DNA of 64,000 bases from Dicaeum eximium (lineage: Eukaryota; Chordata; Aves; Passeriformes; Dicaeidae): positions 310,001 through 374,000 of the forward strand of contig VWZP01009168.1 in NCBI GenBank assembly GCA_013396995.1. The letters are read 5' to 3'. The notes under the pieces were generated by a model. That model saw only the letters and a program-made list of their open reading frames with translations, had not been told where the DNA came from and did not search any database. This document shows positions 12,114 to 23,600 of this stretch, piece after piece; position 1 is the first letter of the stretch; each line of letters begins with the position of its first letter. Both the position numbers and the translations under genes were made by a program.

Positions 12114-12738
12114 ACTTAGGTAAAACACTGTATGTTTGAGCAGTAACTATTTGCTTTTGATACCAGTTTACTACCTTTATGAGGAAGAAAAAGTGAGATT
12201 CTGTTGTGTGGGAACTTGTGTAAAGTCTCAAAATAACTTTTTTTTTTCTTCTCCATGGCAAGGAAATGAGAAGTCTGAGTCAAAAATCAAGATCTTCTTA
12301 TGGTACATGTTGTACAGAAAGAGAGGAAGAAGCAGGCTCTGATGCTGAAAGATAACTGTCAGGAGAGATGAGATTACAGGCACTAAAATGCAAGTACTCT
12401 TTTCCTGACATTGCAAAAGGGGAACTAACAGCTACATGCATCACGCAGAGGTTTGAATATCAGTTTTATCTGAGATGAGAAACTTCCAGCTCGGAGAGAA
12501 ATCTATTCCAAGGAGCATCAGCCTCTGTAGGTCCTTGAGTATGATCTGATCTTGCACTGGAAGGTGGAGGCATCGAGATGACCTCGTGGTTGTGCCCAGG
12601 CACTGACACTTTGATGCAAAAATGGCCACGGGTAGAGTTGACATCTTGTGGGTTTGAGGCTGACTTCCAGTTCTGGTCCAGCACTCCTCTCTCACCTTCC
12701 TGTGATGGAGAGGGAAGCAAGCAACGTGCTGGGATCTG

Positions 12739-12772
12739 TTTCCTTTTTTCCTTTTTTTCCTTTTTTCCTTCC
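12739..12772. repeat. Polypyrimidine tract (TTTTTCC-like), copy 1
   Basis: A nearly pure T/C run built of TTTTTTCC-type units. The same tract recurs in the second duplicate at about 14268-14301. Confidence 0.75.
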
Positions 12773-13503
12773 AAGCGTTTGCTCAGTGCTCCCTGCTGGC
12801 AGCAGCTGCTCCCTGGGGCTTGTAAAACTGAGGGTGCTGCTCCAGAAATGGAACAGAATAACCACCTTCTGGTCCGAAATCTGTCTGAAAACTGAGCTCC
12901 ACATCACCAGGGATTGCACTCCCCCTCTGCTTGGAGGAAGCTTGTCTGCAGCAGAGGCCTGAGGCTCACAAGTGTCAGATGGATCCTGCTTACCTGACAC
13001 ATCAGGGTGCAACTCAGGAGCCTCCAGAGCAGAAAGCTAAGCCAGGATTTGTAATAACTCATATCCTCTGCACGCTGGTGGAAAGAGGACCTGAAACTCA
13101 GGGGCTTGCACCAGCCACACACAATTCTCAGCGCCAAATTTTGGTCCTCATGCATCACTGGGGGTTTTGCATGACAATTAAGGTTTGGTTTACTAAGCAA
13201 ATAAAATTGCTCATGACCTGACCTCGTGTCAGGTCTTCACCTGCATTTTTTTACCTTTTTTGAGCAGCAAAATCATGGCTTATGCATTTGCAGCTAAGTA
13301 AGGCTGCAAGATTAGGTAAACATGGTAATAAAAGGTTATGGAGATGCACTGACCAAAACTCAAAGTCACTGTGTAGGACAATGCACATGGTTGGGGGTTA
13401 GGTTTATGAGAAATAAATATCTGAATGATGCTGTACTTGAGAGTCATGGGCCTTGTGTTTTCTTAGTGCCAGAAGTGATTTATTTCTTGTAAACAGCTTT
13501 GCT

Positions 13504-13504
13504 N
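13504..13504. other. Single ambiguous base (N) at duplication junction
   Basis: The only N in the window. It sits exactly between the last base of copy 1 and the first base of copy 2 of the tandem segment. This placement suggests a scaffold join or gap-fill point and not a random low-quality call. Confidence 0.95.
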
Positions 13505-13604
13505 TTGGATTTGATGATCCTAAAGGGTCAGTAAAATGGGCTGAGAACCCCTAGGACATTTGACAAAATGTTTCAAGACAAACCCAGTGCACATAAAATA
13601 ATAA

Positions 13605-13642
<38 letters not shown>

Positions 13643-15032
13643 ACTTAGGTAAAACACTGTATGTTTGAGCAGTAACTATTTGCTTTTGATACCAGTTTAC
13701 TACCTTTATGAGGAAGAAAAAGTGAGATTCTGTTGTGTGGGAACTTGTGTAAAGTCTCAAAATAACTTTTTTTTTTCTTCTCCATGGCAAGGAAATGAGA
13801 AGTCTGAGTCAAAAATCAAGATCTTCTTATGGTACATGTTGTACAGAAAGAGAGGAAGAAGCAGGCTCTGATGCTGAAAGATAACTGTCAGGAGAGATGA
13901 GATTACAGGCACTAAAATGCAAGTACTCTTTTCCTGACATTGCAAAAGGGGAACTAACAGCTACATGCATCACGCAGAGGTTTGAATATCAGTTTTATCT
14001 GAGATGAGAAACTTCCAGCTCGGAGAGAAATCTATTCCAAGGAGCATCAGCCTCTGTAGGTCCTTGAGTATGATCTGATCTTGCACTGGAAGGTGGAGGC
14101 ATCGAGATGACCTCGTGGTTGTGCCCAGGCACTGACACTTTGATGCAAAAATGGCCACGGGTAGAGTTGACATCTTGTGGGTTTGAGGCTGACTTCCAGT
14201 TCTGGTCCAGCACTCCTCTCTCACCTTCCTGTGATGGAGAGGGAAGCAAGCAACGTGCTGGGATCTGTTTCCTTTTTTCCTTTTTTTCCTTTTTTCCTTC
14301 CAAGCGTTTGCTCAGTGCTCCCTGCTGGCAGCAGCTGCTCCCTGGGGCTTGTAAAACTGAGGGTGCTGCTCCAGAAATGGAACAGAACAACCACCTTCTG
14401 GTCCGAAATCTGTCTGAAAACTGAGCTCCACATCACCAGGGATTGCACTCCCCCTCTGCTTGGAGGAAGCTTGTCTGCAGCAGAGGCCTGAGGCTCACAA
14501 GTGTCAGATGGATCCTGCTTACCTGACACATCAGGGTGCAACTCAGGAGCCTCCAGAGCAGAAAGCTAAGCCAGGATTTGTAATAACTCATATCCTCTGC
14601 ACGCTGGTGGAAAGAGGACCTGAAACTCAGGGGCTTGCACCAGCCACACACAATTCTCAGCGCCAAATTTTGGTCCTCATGCATCACTGGGGGTTTTGCA
14701 TGACAATTAAGGTTTGGTTTACTAAGCAAATAAAATTGCTCATGACCTGACCTCGTGTCAGGTCTTCACCTGCATTTTTTTACCTTTTTTGAGCAGCAAA
14801 ATCATGGCTTATGCATTTGCAGCTAAGTAAGGCTGCAAGATTAGGTAAACATGGTAATAAAAGGTTATGGAGATGCACTGACCAAAACTCAAAGTCACTG
14901 TGTAGGACAATGCACATGGTTGGGGGTTAGGTTTATGAGAAATAAATATCTGAATGATGCTGTACTTGAGAGTCATGGGCCTTGTGTTTTCTTAGTGCCA
15001 GAAGTGATTTATTTCTTGTAAACAGCTTTGCT
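13505..15032. repeat. Direct tandem duplicate, copy 2 (1,528 bp)
   Basis: Near-identical repeat of 11970-13503. It begins abruptly after the N within what was the CR1 tail in copy 1, and runs on without a break into unique sequence at 15033. Copy 1 is continuous with unique sequence on its left and copy 2 on its right, which is the geometry of two overlapping contigs laid end to end. Confidence 0.95.
13608..13635. repeat. (AT)14 microsatellite, copy 2
   Basis: Fourteen AT units, three fewer than in copy 1. This accounts for the whole 6-bp length difference between the duplicates. Confidence 0.92.
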
Positions 15033-16084
15033 TAATTGGGGCATCCAGTTACTACAGACCTTGTTTGGTATAAAAACTAACGGCATAGAAAAATATTGCT
15101 CTAGCAAGGTTTAACTGGTCGTCAGCCCAAACATGTGGCTGAACATGAATTCCACTGCTTGAAATATCCTCTGGTCGCTCAGCAACATCTTCATGTCAAG
15201 AGGAGATTACAGTCAGCGTTCCCGTTGAGCCATGACTCAGAGGCACTGTATGGAAAGAGGACATTTCCAGCAAAAGCGTGATATGGAAACTAAACACAGT
15301 GCTGGAAATCTTCCCCCCCATAGAAGAAGAAGAAATGTGAAAGGCTAGCTCTTCTGAAGTGGAAGTTTGGCTGCTGCTGGGAACGTTATGAAAATACACA
15401 TTACATGCCTGGTTCCTCATATGTAGCAGTGTTTCACAGCACGTTTCATCACTCACCTTTGCCCTTCCTTTTTTAATTCAGAAAGGCACAGGAAGAGACC
15501 TTACTTCTCAACAAAAATAAGTGAAAAACCGTGTAAAGGTGACATTTTTGCTAAGCAGGAACTCTGATAAGTTAAAATGGTGTCATTTTGCTTGTGTTGC
15601 ATAAAAGCTGGCTATTAACATACCTCAGATACTTTGAGAGGTATGGAAATATTTTAAAAAAACATGGACCGAAGAGATTGGCCTCAGTGAAATTTACATT
15701 AAAAAACGCAAGGAGACACTTAAATATTCATAGTTTCCATTTCTAATCTTTCTCCATGTAAGTTTCCTGACATACATAATTCTTAGCTATGTTTGTGAGA
15801 TGCCCGGCATCCTGAGGTCAGATGCATATTTCTTGTTGGGATCCAGATTGGTTATTTTAAATGTTCTGATCCTGTGCAGGCTTGCACACAAGAGTAACTA
15901 TAAAATGATCAGGACTATGTGCAGTTTTAAAGCCAACCACATAACTGTGAATATTTATATTTTTAAATCCACATTTATACACACATATGTGTTTGCTGGA
16001 CTGTGTGATATAGAATTTGGATCAGAAAAATGAAAGTACCACTGTGTATAAATGCTTGGTTGAAGGGGCTAGGGGGAAAGAAGA
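15033..16084. other. Gene-free stretch
   Basis: No gene or transposon recognised. The part from about 15115 to 15450 carries more CpG than the surroundings and an AP-1-like TGACTCA at about 15234, but no coding frame of note. Confidence 0.5.
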
Positions 16085-16385
16085 CAGAGCCAGTCTCATC
16101 TCATGGAGCCCAGTAAATGAAGAAAGGACAGTGGGCACAAACTGAAACACAGCAAATTCCACTTAAACATAAGAGAAACCTTTTCTGCTGGGAGAGTGAT
16201 CATGCACAGGAGCAAGTTTACCAGGGAGGTTGTGGAATCTCCATCCGTGGACATATCCAAAACCCACCTGGAGAGAGTTTTGGGCAACCCTCTGCAGGTG
16301 ACCTTGCTCTGAGCAAGGGCTTGGATTGGGCAATCTTCAGAAGTGTCTTCCAGACCCAGCAGCTCTGTGATTTTGTAGTTCTGTC
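16085..16385 (+). mobile_element. CR1 LINE, 5'-truncated 3' end
   Basis: Forward CR1 3' region. 'ggacagtgggcacaaactga' near 16126 and 'aacacagcaaattccactta' near 16145 are the conserved 'gggcacaaactgaaacacagg' block. They are followed by 'accagggaggttgtggaatc' near 16218, 'tccatccgtggacatatcc' near 16240 and 'aaaacccacctggagagag' near 16259. The end, 'cagcagctctgtgattttgt', is the degraded terminus. This subfamily differs from the 'tctagtggaag' type seen at 535, so at least two CR1 lineages are represented. Confidence 0.88.
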
Positions 16386-18894
16386 CAAGAGAACACAATT
16401 ACTTGGATTTATCTGAAGAATTATTTCCTCAGTTGCTTCATTAAGACCCATAAAAGTAACACCCATACATTCCTTTATAGAGAAATTAAATTATGGCTTT
16501 TGTTCCAGGATAAATCTGCTCTGCTCATATATAGGATTACTTTAAAATCAATTATTTGTTTTAGGTCCTCAGGTGTATTTGGTAATCTTATGTAAAAGTA
16601 ATGAATTTCATCATTCAGTTTGTTAAGAAGTTCTTTCCTCTCAAGTGTTTGGAAAAACTTTGTTTCCATTTCCTTTATTCTTTTAGTTCCTTCACTTTGA
16701 GGAACAATACGTAGCAAAACTTGATTTCGTTTTTTATCTCAAATATCCTCTCATGAAATAGTACCTGTGTAAAACCAGCATGTGATTTCACTAGCACTGG
16801 AATAAAAGCTGAAAAAAATAGGGTGAAGCAGCCTAAAGGGGTATGCATGGAGTACCCAGATAACAGCCTTTGCTGAAGGGGTTGTCCATTAGCATTTTTT
16901 TCAGTATATTTCTCTTCACTTGACAGTTTTCCAGTTTTCTTTGTGCAGTGATTCAGTTCCTAGCAGAGAATGGCCTGTGTCCAGTTCTGACCCTGGCCTT
17001 AGAAATGATTTGCCATGAGAATGTGAACTGAATTTCACAACCAAGAACAAAGTTTATGGATGTTCAAATCCTGAACTGGATATGAATTTTGTGGTTGGGG
17101 TTATCTGAAGTATTTGTTGATGTTGTTGCAGGAGACCTGGATCTCACTGTTCTCACTGCATAAACTGCATTAAAAGTGGCTTCTTCCATTAAAAAGCCAA
17201 AAATCTTTAAAAACCCTCCAATTTTCTGCATTTAAAAGCCAACCATTCATCAGAATAGTCAGAGGCTGTCCACTCCTGATGTGTACCAAGGCAGTGGGAG
17301 TGTCTGGTGTCTGGAGCTGGAATAAATCATCCAGTGGGATAGAGCTGACCACTGACCACCCCCTGGATGAGAATAACCCAACAGGTAGCCCTGGAGTAAA
17401 ACTCACTGAAGCATTGCTGCTCAGTGTAATAAGGACTGGGATAAGATTTTTTTTTTCAAGTTGGTCATCTTTAGGCAGTGTGGCAAAGGAGGTGTTTCAG
17501 AAGGGAACCACAGTAATGAAAATAGGCAAAGTTTAGGGATATTTATGGTAAACTTCTTCCAAACTCAAGGGGAAAAAGGTGTGAATATATTAGGAAAAAA
17601 TATCAAATAGAAAATAAAGATTAAATTCACAGGCAGCTCACAGCCTGTACTTCCTACCAGGCAAAAAGGTGCATTGAAATGATGCTGACTCTTGGAGAAC
17701 TGTAATTTGATTTGTTTTGCTGCAGTTCAGAGGAGAATCCAGGCTCTGGTTACTGTAGCACTAAAGATCCTCTTACTGCTGGCGTAAACAGGAACCTCTT
17801 CCAAGTGCAGATAAGCAGCAGAGGATGTAATATTGAATAATTCTGCCAGTCCAGAGGTGACCCTTCTGCATGGGCTTGGGCCCACATGTGCATGGCAATG
17901 CAGTGAGGTACATCCCATTGCTGCTTTCACGGCGTCTTTTCTGTGGCTGGGAGGGTTCTCTGGTCCTCAGGGGTGTCAGCTGGGCATCTTTCCTGAGCTC
18001 TACATTTATTTTCAGAAGTAAATATCACTGGGCTGATGGGTGCACTTAGCCTTGATGAAGTTATTAATGTGGTTTCCAGCATACTGTTCATAAAATTCCT
18101 GGCTGTACTTAATTGGTACCATGTTCTTCCTCCTCACATATTCTTATATTAATAAGAAAAAATGTTGAAAGGCCTAATAAGCTACACACAGTAGAGGAAT
18201 GCTTGAACTGCTGCTAGCTGGTCACATCACCACAGACATGCAGGCCAGTTGTCAAACAGGGGATTATGTGTCACTAAGGCACTGAGTGACAGCACAGCCA
18301 GTGAGGTGGCTCATCCCAGTTCTCCCAACCCAAATTTTGCCAGAGGATGCACAATGCTGGGTCTGATGGGTGGGTGGGGAGAGGAGGGGGATGCTGCTTA
18401 TTTACCCTTAGAGTTCTGTCACCTTTTTTGGTGGGCAACTCCTGTGATGCTGAGCTGGGGGCTCACTGAAGAAGACAACTGTGATATTCTCCTAGAGAAA
18501 AACAGGATTGTCCCACTAGGAACAGCTTTTCTTCCTGAGAATTCCTGTGTGGTGTTTCTGAACTTACATCTCTACAGAGGGCGAGGACAATGCCTGGGTT
18601 CTGCCTAACCTGCCTAATTTGGGACTTTCTTTTAGGAAAAGGGAAAAAGGTGAGTAGGATGCTAACTAGCTGTTGGACATATCAAACAATTTCAGGTATC
18701 TTATCTAATTTTTTGATTTTAGCTTGTTAGAGATTTAAAGAGTTGCATTTGTCTTACTTTAGCTCTTTAAATGTTAAATTTCTTTTCTAAACAAGAGTTT
18801 AGAAGTTGTAAGTTGTTTGTTGTGTTTTATGGTTAGCACCTTCACAATTCATTAATTCCTCCTATTTAGGTATTTTATCCCTCAGTAACCTCTG
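16386..18894. other. Gene-free stretch
   Basis: About 2.5 kb with no recognised gene. Open frames of up to 119 codons (18249-18608, plus) have no recognisable domain. A G-rich tract at 18359-18390 is annotated separately. Confidence 0.55.
18359..18390 (+). other. Potential G-quadruplex tract
   Basis: Plus-strand runs of GGG, GGG, GGG, GGGG and GGGGG are separated by loops of 6, 1, 1 and 6 bases. This meets the usual G3+N1-7 rule for a four-stranded G-quadruplex. No promoter or gene is recognised near it, so its function is unknown. Confidence 0.6.
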
Positions 18895-18944
18895 TCTACT
18901 CCTGATTTTAAAGGTCTTTCCCAACCTAATGTTTCTACAATTCT
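18895..18944 (+). mobile_element. CR1 3' terminus remnant (candidate)
   Basis: 'ttttaaaggtctttcccaac' followed by 'ctaatgtttctacaattcta' matches the CR1 terminus 'aaggtcccttccaacctaaa' plus tail octamers. Only about 50 bp are recognisable. Confidence 0.5.
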
Positions 18945-20438
18945 AATCCCTCTCTGATCTTTTCCTCCTGAGTTCAGAAGTAGTCTCAATGGCTTGCCTA
19001 GGTTAGGTCACTAATTTTTGGAGAGCCAAAACTGAGATGAATCCCACTGCCTGTGATCAAATCCCATCTCTCCTGCTGCTCCCAGCCCCAGGCAGCATTG
19101 CTGAGAGGAGCTGTGCTGTGCAGGGTGGCAGTGCCCTGCACTTGCAGTCCTGTTCCTCTAACCCAAGTCTCCAGAGAAAGTCTGAGCAGTGACTCTGCAT
19201 ATCAACACTTCAAGGGCACTGCCTTGATGCCATGTCCAGTGAGAACAAAATCTTTTCCTTTGCAGGCATATCACAAGGCTGTGAGGTCAGTGGGGTTACA
19301 CCAAGCAGGCATCCAACCTCAGCTACCTCATTTAGGCCAACAGAGGTTACTGGAGGATGTGGATGGGGAGCCAGGATCCTCCTGCAGCTGGGTTATCTGA
19401 CCTGGGCTAGAGTGGAGCAGTGGCTGCAGAACTCAAACTGCCAGGGTGGTTTTCCTTTGAGCCAGTCTTTCACACTGGCCTGAGGTGTTGGCTCTGTGGA
19501 CAGCCCACTGCTGGATGATTGGGGTATTTGCCACTCTCAGCTACAGAAATTGTTAAGTCCATTACTGAAGTGTGCCTTGGGAAGCCTCTGGGCATGCATA
19601 GCACTATGTCCCACCTCTAGACAAGTCTGGAAATGTCTTTCCCCCCTGCCATGGTGGGTGAAACAAGCTGCAAGCAGAGTATAACTATCCTGATCATGAT
19701 TTAACCAGAAGATGGTGAAGGACCTTCAATTTTAAGTGCCCTGCCTATAGCAGAACCAGGAAAGAAGCTCTTTTTGTTCCCATCTCTCTCCAGAAACTGG
19801 CATTCAAAGCTCAGCAAGAAGCATTGTCAAAATATTTGAGGGCTAAACGTATCACCATCTGGAATGGGACTGCCAGAGAGTGAGAGAAAGACTCCTTTTT
19901 CACATGTAACTTGTTTAATAAAAATAAAATTCCTCTTGCATTTCTGACATGGGACTGTAACCACTCCACCCTAACTCGCTTTGTCATGCTCAGATCTATG
20001 AAGTAAGAGGAAATTATATAAATTTATCATGTCTGGGTTCTCAGGATTGATTGTGACTCGCTGCTTTTATCTTCCAAACAGTCACTAAATCTAATTGCCT
20101 TGTTGTAATGGATTAACCCCTGCGGTCCACAGTAGCATTTATATTGTGTTCAAAGAGACTGTTACAGAGTTAGGGTACTTTTTTCAGCAATATACTTTCA
20201 TAACATGTGAGTGCTCTATGGACATAACTCACCCTTTGTGGGTCTTGGGGGTCTAATTGGCTCATTGTTCTGCCTTTCTGCAGGGGATGAATTTCACATC
20301 ACTTTGGGAGCAGGTATAGATGGGCCAAAAGGCCTTCCATAACCATTTCTTTTAAATTACAATGCAAGCAGATTTTGAAACCCTCTGTTCAAACATCAGC
20401 ATGTGTATTGTAATCAAAAACATTCCCTTGTGGATATT
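18945..20438. other. Gene-free stretch
   Basis: No gene recognised. The open frame of 115 codons at 19053-19400 (plus) looks random. The sequence at about 19975-20185 has densely packed developmental transcription-factor-like motifs and is discussed as a possible conserved element. Confidence 0.5.
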
Positions 20439-20603
20439 TGTGGGATTAGTGTAATTATTAGTCATTGTGCCTCAGCCTCTGGGGAACCTGAACTCTGGGG
20501 TCAGGTCCCCAGCCAGGAGCTGTATAAATGCAGACCCTGTGTTAATAAAGTTCCCACTTAAGGTGTCTTACACCGTGTTAGCCAAGGGCTGATGGCTCCC
20601 ACA
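20439..20603 (+). mobile_element. Compact LTR-like element (candidate)
   Basis: The segment starts TGTGGGA and ends TCCCACA, a perfect 7-bp inverted terminal repeat with the TG...CA ends of LTRs. Inside are TATAAA at 20523-20528 and AATAAA at 20544-20549, spaced as in compact retroviral LTRs. I find no matching target-site duplication directly outside, and 165 bp is very short for an LTR. It may therefore be a truncated LTR, an LTR whose true start is elsewhere (a second possible start is TGTGCC near 20467), or chance. No retroviral coding region follows. Confidence 0.4.
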
Positions 20604-23600
20604 CGGGCCCTCCTGGTGACTCAGTGGGTCCTGGAGACTCTCCAAGTGTTGGTAACAAGGTCTGGTAGGTGTGAGGCAAGGGACAAGAGGTGGCTGTGGA
20701 CAGCAATGGTGGGGTAAGGTGACAACTGCTGCTCAGTGTGACAATCAGCAGTCAAAGTGTGCTGGCACCCTAAATCCTGCCCAGTATCTCTGGAGGTGCA
20801 GATTTAAGGAGGGATATGAAATGCAGTAAAAATGAAAAGAAAGTGAAAAATTCAGAGGTAAGGACAGTATCTGCCAAAGCATCATGTGGGGTAGGGCTGC
20901 CCGTGCTAAAGGAGGAACACACATGTCCATGTTTGTATCAGAAAGAGGGAAGCAGAGTGCTCTGAGACAGAAAGAGAGCTAAAGGAATGGCACCAAAAAC
21001 CAGAGGAAGGTGATTCTGCAACTTTGAAAGCACTGGTGAGATCTGAAAGTGATCTCACTTGGTGAAAGTTCAAGAAGAAAGGAACTCCAAAGTGGAGATG
21101 GCGAGGCAAAAGTGAGGCAGAGGAAAATTGCACTGAAGGGTTTGGTAATATCATGATGTAGAGTTGTCTGGAAATAGTTAAAAAAATATTAATTAGAAGA
21201 TAGCAAAATTACAGGAAAATATACTGGGTTAGAGGGAAATCAGCCAAATTCTGGGCTCTCCAAGACTCTCTGTACCCAAGAGGGGTGATAGAGAAGCAGC
21301 TGGGGGTGAGTTCCACTTGTGGGAGTCAGGGCAGGCATGGAAAGAGAGAGGAGACACCAAAGGGAAGGGTAGGAGTGAGGAAGTTGGGGCAGAACCAACC
21401 ACCACCAAATCAGAGATCAGCAAAGAGATGATCAGGAGAGTATGGACCACGCTTGAGGAACCCAATCTAATGGGCAACTGCTGGTGGAGCAGGAATCTGA
21501 CAAGGGACATCAGGACAGAGGTTAGACATTGAGATATGTTTCTGTAAAACACCCTAAAAATGAGACTTGAATTCGGTTTGAGGTTCATAAAATGATTTTT
21601 ACAGGAATAATTTCAGATTCATTCTGAAGCCAATAGGAAGCAGTTGTGATCCCAGCTCCCCAGTCAGTAAATCTAATCTAACACATTTCATCACACCAGA
21701 CATGATTGCAATCTCAGATCAGTGTAACTGAATGTTTAATAGCTTCAAGCAAAAGAATAGAGCAGGTGAACAAATTTCTTTAAATTGCTTGCTTTAAAGA
21801 AGGGGAAATTGTCTGATACATTTCTGTGGGTGCACAATTGCCAATATTATTAGTTTTATTTGACTATTTACAACATTCATTTAATTAGAAGTATTATGAA
21901 AATTCTTGTCTGAACCATTAGCAAAATAATTCCATTTAGAAATCTCATTCATTCTCAAGTTGGTTTTGTATCCTGTTTGTCATACTGATAAGTGCTTAAA
22001 TGAGTTGCTTCACAAAAATTGTCATTGGAAAATTGAATCTATTTGAAGTCTGTAAAATGAAAATACTTTTTAATTAGAGAAATTTCTATGAAATTATTTC
22101 CTGCTGTCTGTACAGATTGAACAGCACAGTTTAGGTCATGCTGAAATGGCTCAAGAACTTTTGTTTCACCCCTGAACTTGGTACAAAGGTTTCCAGAGGT
22201 TAATTCCGGAGACTGAATTGCTGATCACTCACTCAACATCTTCTGACCCATCGTTAACTCTGATATTTTCCCACTGTAGCAAGTCATGAGGATTCACAGG
22301 AGCAGGCTGAGATTCCTGTGTCTAGGGATACATTATTACTGTGGGTAAAACCATGACATCTTTGCAAACAACAAACCTTTCTTATCTGGGATGAGCTTAA
22401 CTGTACTACTCAGAATCTGTATTGCAGAATAATTTATAGCAGTTCATTGGGACACAAGCTGATACAGAGAAGGAAAACAACATTTGTACATTTTTATGCA
22501 CGGTTTCTGCAGGGAGATGCTGCTTTGGTTAACTGTTTCACTGCCTTTTAAGGCAATTTGTTAATGAGCGTAGACCGCAGAAATTTGCCTGTTAGGAATG
22601 TAAATTCACTGCTGCTTTCCCTATGCACATATTTTTATGCAAGCTAAGGTGCTTCTGGATGTTTCTGTGGTGTGCTTCAGCAGCCATATTTTGAATAGCA
22701 CTGCCACCTTGGTTTCAATTCTGTCTGGTGGTGGTGAGTTCCCTGAGTTAGTTGTGCATAGAGGCTTTTGAGACAGTCTTAGCCATGCTTGAGAAATCTG
22801 CTTTCCCTTCAGAGCCCAGGCAAGGGGGTTGTGGCTTCTCCACAGCCTCCCTAGAGAGAGCCTAGAGCCCTGTTCCAGCCCTTTCAGGTGTGCTCCCACA
22901 GTGAAGGTGTTCACTTGTAGACCCACAGGATCATGGCCTGAGAACCTGACCTTCTCCTTGCCATGTGGCCACAATATTGTTTCATGATTCTATGCATGTG
23001 TGTGTTTCTGCATGTCTCATGTAGAAGGCTGACTCTAGTGAAGAGAGTAAGAACATTAATTAAAAAAATCAATAATAAAACAGAACAACAACACCACCAA
23101 AAAAACCCCAATAAAACAAAATAAATGTCTCCTCTCAAAATTAATTAGACACCAGAAATCTTCTCTCATGTTCAGACTTCTGCAGAAGGTCCAGGCACCA
23201 GCAAGATTAGGATTTAAGCAACAAACTAAACAGTACAGCACTGTTTTTATGAGGGAACAACATGACAGACTGTATTTAGGTTTTATACCAAAAGCTTAAC
23301 CTTTTGCAGTCTGTGGGTTTGAGCTGCACTAACAAGAAGCAATTACTGCGGTGGATTTTTTTTTTTTTTTGCTTATGATGTACGGCCCCAGGCTTCTCCG
23401 TGTGGCTTCTCTCAGAGCTGGCACACAATAGCAGGGGTATATGCCAAAGCTGCTCTCACTTCTCCAAGGCAATGAATCAGGAAGGGCTGTGGTGTTCTAA
23501 TCAGAACACTTCTTTTTTCCGTAAGCTGGGAGTCCATTGCTTTCTTAGAAACCAGGCAGACATAGCAATCCCTCTGCTCTCTCCTCTGTTCCCCCATAGA

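Larger units (their letters stand above)
11970..13503. repeat. Direct tandem duplicate, copy 1 (1,534 bp)
   Basis: This segment begins 'ttggatttgatgatcctaaa' and ends 'aaacagctttgct' immediately before an N. It is repeated at 13505-15032. Reading both copies side by side I find one base difference (T at 12859 against C at 14388) and one length difference, an (AT)n tract that is 6 bp longer here. Otherwise they appear identical. The pair most simply represents the end of one contig and the start of the next, carrying the same genomic interval from two haplotypes. No gene is recognised inside; open frames of up to 131 codons occur in parallel in both copies and look random. Confidence 0.95.

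Noticed and set aside
12441..14750. Paired open frames of 62-131 codons present in both halves of the duplicated segment, suggesting a tandem gene pair
   Set aside because: Their parallel presence follows from the sequence duplication, which is probably an artefact. They overlap on both strands and show no domain.
20604..21600. Retroviral leader and gag region after the LTR-like element
   Set aside because: The purine-rich DNA here has no gag-like frame, no zinc-knuckle motif and no convincing primer-binding site.
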